Positions 31,853-32,129 of a stretch of 32,129 bases of DNA are shown here, one piece after another. The position numbers were made by a program, and so were the translations under genes. This DNA comes from Byssovorax sp. (GTDB lineage: Bacteria; Myxococcota_A; Polyangia; Polyangiales; Polyangiaceae). The number at the start of each line of letters is the position of its first letter. Position 1 is the first letter of the stretch. Under the pieces are notes generated by a model, which searched no databases, had not been told where the DNA came from, and saw only the letters and a list, made by a program, of their open reading frames with translations. Location: assembly GCA_025362495.1 (NCBI GenBank), contig JANYGI010000221.1, forward strand, positions 1 to 32,129, given 5' to 3'.

Positions 31853-32129
31853 ATGAAGAAGTATGCAATGGGCTGGTGCTTATCGGGCCTCGTTGGCGGC
31901 CTCGCCGTCGTGCTCGGCGGCGGCTGCGGCAACGACGTCTTTGATTTTGGCACTGGCGGCGCGACCTCCGCGAGCGGAACCGAGGCGACGAGCACGAGCG
32001 GCGTGATGACCAGCGGCACGAACGGCGTCGGCGGCGCCGGCGGGACGATGAGCGCCGGGAGCGTGGGAGTCACCAGCGGATCGTCGATGACGACCAGCGG
32101 CTCTTCGATGACGACCAGCGGCTCTTCGA
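31853..32129 (+). CDS. Low-complexity lipoprotein, 3' end beyond the window
   Basis: At least 92 aa, cut by the window edge. The signal peptide (MKKYAMGWCLSGLVGGLAVV) leads to a lipobox near LGGGC (Cys25). What follows is Gly/Ser/Thr-rich (NDVFDFGTGGATSASGTEAT), becoming a Ser-Met-Thr-Thr-Ser-Gly-Ser repeat. Such spacers often tether a globular domain further on, which is not visible. AGGAGG at 31843-31848 lies four bases before the ATG, an almost perfect ribosome binding site. Start is firm; function unknown. Confidence 0.8.
   Translation, partial: MKKYAMGWCLSGLVGGLAVVLGGGCGNDVFDFGTGGATSASGTEATSTSGVMTSGTNGVGGAGGTMSAGSVGVTSGSSMTTSGSSMTTSGSS
32081..32129 (+). repeat. 21-bp tandem repeat in the lipoprotein gene
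   Basis: Two copies of a 21-base unit (TCNTCGATGACGACCAGCGG plus C), 32081-32101 and 32102-32122, and the start of a third at the window edge. It encodes SSMTTSG and keeps the frame. Confidence 0.85.

Noticed and set aside
30040-32073. 677-codon minus-strand frame
   Set aside because: Shifted frame of the PQQ gene joined to the antisense of the DUF2505 gene and the lipoprotein; no motif of its own.

Overview
The window looks like chromosomal DNA of a large-genome, very GC-rich member of the Myxococcota (Polyangia/Sorangium-like). This is inferred from extreme G/C at third codon positions, many Ser/Gly- or Ala/Pro-rich lipoproteins, a Pkn-type membrane Ser/Thr kinase, PilZ, PQQ- and BNR-propeller proteins and a collagen-like surface protein. 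I see no rRNA, tRNA, CRISPR array or phage module.

Layout. (1) 1-1980 is a nuclease/mobile-type zone: an Rpn-family PD-(D/E)XK nuclease, then a GxxExxY-family PD-(D/E)XK protein enclosed by a long inverted repeat built of 8-bp units, itself bracketed by a diverged 71-bp direct repeat. (2) 1981-3437 (minus) is a two-gene operon: a MoaD/ThiS-like sulfur-carrier protein followed by a BNR/Asp-box propeller. (3) 3645-7164 (plus) is a tight operon: VOC protein, possible 55-aa Asp-Pro-repeat ORF, methyltransferase, GNAT acetyltransferase, inhibitory-type serpin and NTF2-like protein, with 4-base stop/start overlaps at each junction (alternative start codons needed at two of them). (4) 7240-9595: nagZ and hutI. 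(5) 9632-11603: a lipoprotein, then (minus) a small lipoprotein coupled to a collagen-like protein. (6) 11799-14213: tex. (7) 14229-15562 (minus): trpG plus a TrpC-like protein that has lost nearly all catalytic residues. (8) 15630-18314: PilZ protein, alpha/beta hydrolase, Pro-rich single-pass membrane protein. (9) 18402-19148: a decayed PLP-dependent decarboxylase. (10) 19168-23534: a transmembrane Ser/Thr kinase divergent from an 840-aa actin/Hsp70-fold (ASKHA) protein with an unrecognised N-terminal region. (11) 23640-26827 (minus): phosphodiester glycosidase-like membrane protein, Zn-ribbon protein, small acidic helical protein, lipoprotein. (12) 26874-32129: mutY, Ser/Gly-rich lipoprotein, bolA plus metallophosphoesterase, an eight-repeat PQQ-propeller lipoprotein, a DUF2505/SRPBCC protein and the start of a low-complexity lipoprotein.

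Several genes have a TANCGT hexamer (TAACGT, TAGCGT, TATCGT, TACCGT) ending 5 to 11 bases before the start codon, some with a TTGNNN box 17-18 bases upstream. These look like promoters giving leaderless or nearly leaderless transcripts. Terminator-like hairpins lie at 1948-1971, 10300-10330 and 23537-23562. The items most worth following up are the GxxExxY/inverted-repeat unit, the serpin operon with serial 4-base overlaps, the TrpG/TrpC-pseudoenzyme pair, the ASKHA protein next to the kinase, and the MoaD/BNR pair. All functional statements rest on motif recognition by eye; no database search was run.
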